A model generated the notes under the pieces. It was given only the letters and a program-made list of their open reading frames with translations, did not search any database and had not been told where the DNA came from. Of a DNA stretch of 6,178 nt, positions 5,075-6,178 are shown one piece after another (positions within the stretch are counted from its first letter, which is position 1; every line of letters begins with the position of its first letter). Origin of the DNA: Spirochaetales bacterium (GTDB taxonomy: Bacteria > Spirochaetota > Spirochaetia > DTKZ01); contig JAISAF010000103.1 in NCBI GenBank assembly GCA_031266855.1, positions 1 to 6,178 on the forward strand, read 5' to 3'. Position numbers and translations under genes: made by a program.

Positions 5075-6142
5075 TTAAGTGCCGGTAGTATTTGAAAGCC
5101 TGCCCGTGGAGGTGTTGATAATTTTTGCTGAAAAGGGACTTTCAAATGTTAACGCTTCCAGAAAAACTGCCGGGAGTTCATCGATAAACTTATCAAGAGG
5201 TTTACAGATTTGATTCTTGATATAATTGTCAAAACTTGGGGTTCCGTCGATAAACGGCACAACAGGATTAAACAGCGATATTCCCTTTTCGTAATTATCC
5301 ACAATGCTTTTTTTCCATGCCGTCTTTACATCCGCCGGTACGTCGCATGGCAGCCCCCAGTTATCGCCCCGGCCCAGATGTATCGAGGAAGCCGGCTTCC
5401 CGAAGGACTCCATAAACATGGCGCAGGGCAGGCATGATGAAACCTTTTTCGTGCCGCCGCCCAAGGCAAGCTCCGCATACACCGTTGTGCCGCCCGCGGC
5501 GGGAGCGGGCTGCGTCGCCATTGCCCGAATCATGCCGTGGCAGCTTCTAAAAAGTTTCCCCGACTCATAAGCTTTGTCATACTTGGACATCTTGTCCGAC
5601 TTGTTCCCGTTTCCTTCTACCACCGCGGCGGCGGCGGCGTTGGTGTTATTTTTGGCTTCATCGTATGCCTTTTTAACGCAGCAGTCGGTAACCTGGCGGT
5701 AAACGGGGTCATACAGGCACAGCTCCGACGGGCCGAAAACAGACGGATCGATTTCTTGCGCCGGAGTTTCACTATCGGTACCTACCGTGAAAGCTATGCC
5801 GATGTACGCTCCCTTCGGATTGCCTTTTTCAGCGGCCTTCTTCATCATCATTCTTACTCTGTCGCTTTTATTTATCAGGTTATCGATAAATTTTTGTTTT
5901 TGCTCCAGCGGCAGATCGGTTCCCAATACATACGGCATTAAAGTCTGGCAGGGAGACATCTGAACAATAACCTGCACCTTATAGCGGTTAAAAAAATCGC
6001 GGACCTTTTCATAGCCCTCCTTATCTTCGAGCTCGTCATATTCATAGATCATCGGACGGCGCCGATCTATTTTCGGTGCCGAGAATCCCAGCGCGATGAC
6101 CGCACAAAGCGCGTCCGCGATCTCTTTTGTCAAATACGCCAT
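5075..6142 (-). CDS. Uncharacterised 355-residue protein with a Cys/His cluster
   Basis: I do not recognise this family. There is no signal peptide and no clear membrane helix. The first 165 residues look alpha/beta, with strands VQVIVQM (56-62) and GAYIGIAFTV (111-120). A low-complexity Asn/Ala linker (165-175) follows. The most conserved-looking region is CHGMIRAMA (201-209), YAELALGGG (222-230), SSCLPCAMFM (235-244) and SSIHLGRGDNW (252-262). It contains Cys201, His202, Glu224, Cys237, Cys240, His255 and Cys266. The Glu followed by CxxC resembles the zinc site of cytidine-deaminase-like folds, but the usual His or Cys before the Glu is Tyr222, so this is only a possibility. The ATG at 6142 has AAGGAG seven bases upstream. 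It is the first visible gene of the cluster; only 36 bases upstream are seen, so earlier genes may exist. Confidence 0.8.
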   Translation of the reverse strand: MAYLTKEIADALCAVIALGFSAPKIDRRRPMIYEYDELEDKEGYEKVRDFFNRYKVQVIVQMSPCQTLMPYVLGTDLPLEQKQKFIDNLINKSDRVRMMMKKAAEKGNPKGAYIGIAFTVGTDSETPAQEIDPSVFGPSELCLYDPVYRQVTDCCVKKAYDEAKNNTNAAAAAVVEGNGNKSDKMSKYDKAYESGKLFRSCHGMIRAMATQPAPAAGGTTVYAELALGGGTKKVSSCLPCAMFMESFGKPASSIHLGRGDNWGLPCDVPADVKTAWKKSIVDNYEKGISLFNPVVPFIDGTPSFDNYIKNQICKPLDKFIDELPAVFLEALTFESPFSAKIINTSTGRLSNTTGT

Positions 6143-6178
6143 AATAACGCTCCTTAAAAAATCCGCCTCTTCCCGTTA

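Noticed and set aside
5537..5941. Plus-strand open frame of 134 codons
   Set aside because: It is antisense to the 355-residue gene, has no ribosome binding site, and lacks recognisable motifs.

Overview
The window looks like a bacterial chromosome segment carrying accessory genes. Coding parts are moderately GC-rich, ribosome binding sites are strong AGGAGG types, and the first 780 bases are AT-rich and full of mobile-element debris. Every gene I accept is on the minus strand. The taxon cannot be fixed from the sequence. A host-associated spirochaete is one guess, with low confidence, and nothing below depends on it.

Right to left, in the direction of transcription, there is a five-gene cluster. 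(A) 5075-6142 is a 355-residue protein I do not recognise, with a Cys/His cluster. (B) 3884-4984 is a clear DUF2589 protein. (C) 2915-3763 is a second, divergent DUF2589-like protein with a charged helical tail. (D) 2653-2949 and (E) 2424-2681 are small proteins whose starts lie inside the end of the preceding gene, each with its own GGAGG site. Spacers of 90 and 120 bases before B and C contain inverted repeats. The cluster is the best candidate here for an undescribed system: two divergent copies of an uncharacterised domain expressed with three unknown partners. Its function cannot be read from the sequence.

A 486-base region (1938-2423) follows, with a 9-bp-stem inverted repeat and a possible weak terminator but no convincing gene. 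Next, 780-1937 encodes a protein with the layout of a prokaryotic ionotropic glutamate receptor (GluR0 type). A periplasmic solute-binding domain is split in two by a membrane segment, a pore-like loop and a second membrane segment. The pore loop lacks the potassium-channel TVGYG sequence.

The left end (1-780) holds three mobile or repetitive items. A 224-bp non-autonomous element (531-754) has perfect 15-bp terminal inverted repeats starting GTAA and an exact 8-bp target duplication, which fits the IS66 family. Two related GGCATAGCC-loop hairpins lie at 121-139 and 393-409. The 5' end of a group II intron (1-112, minus strand) runs off the window; its boundary is eight bases past the first hairpin.
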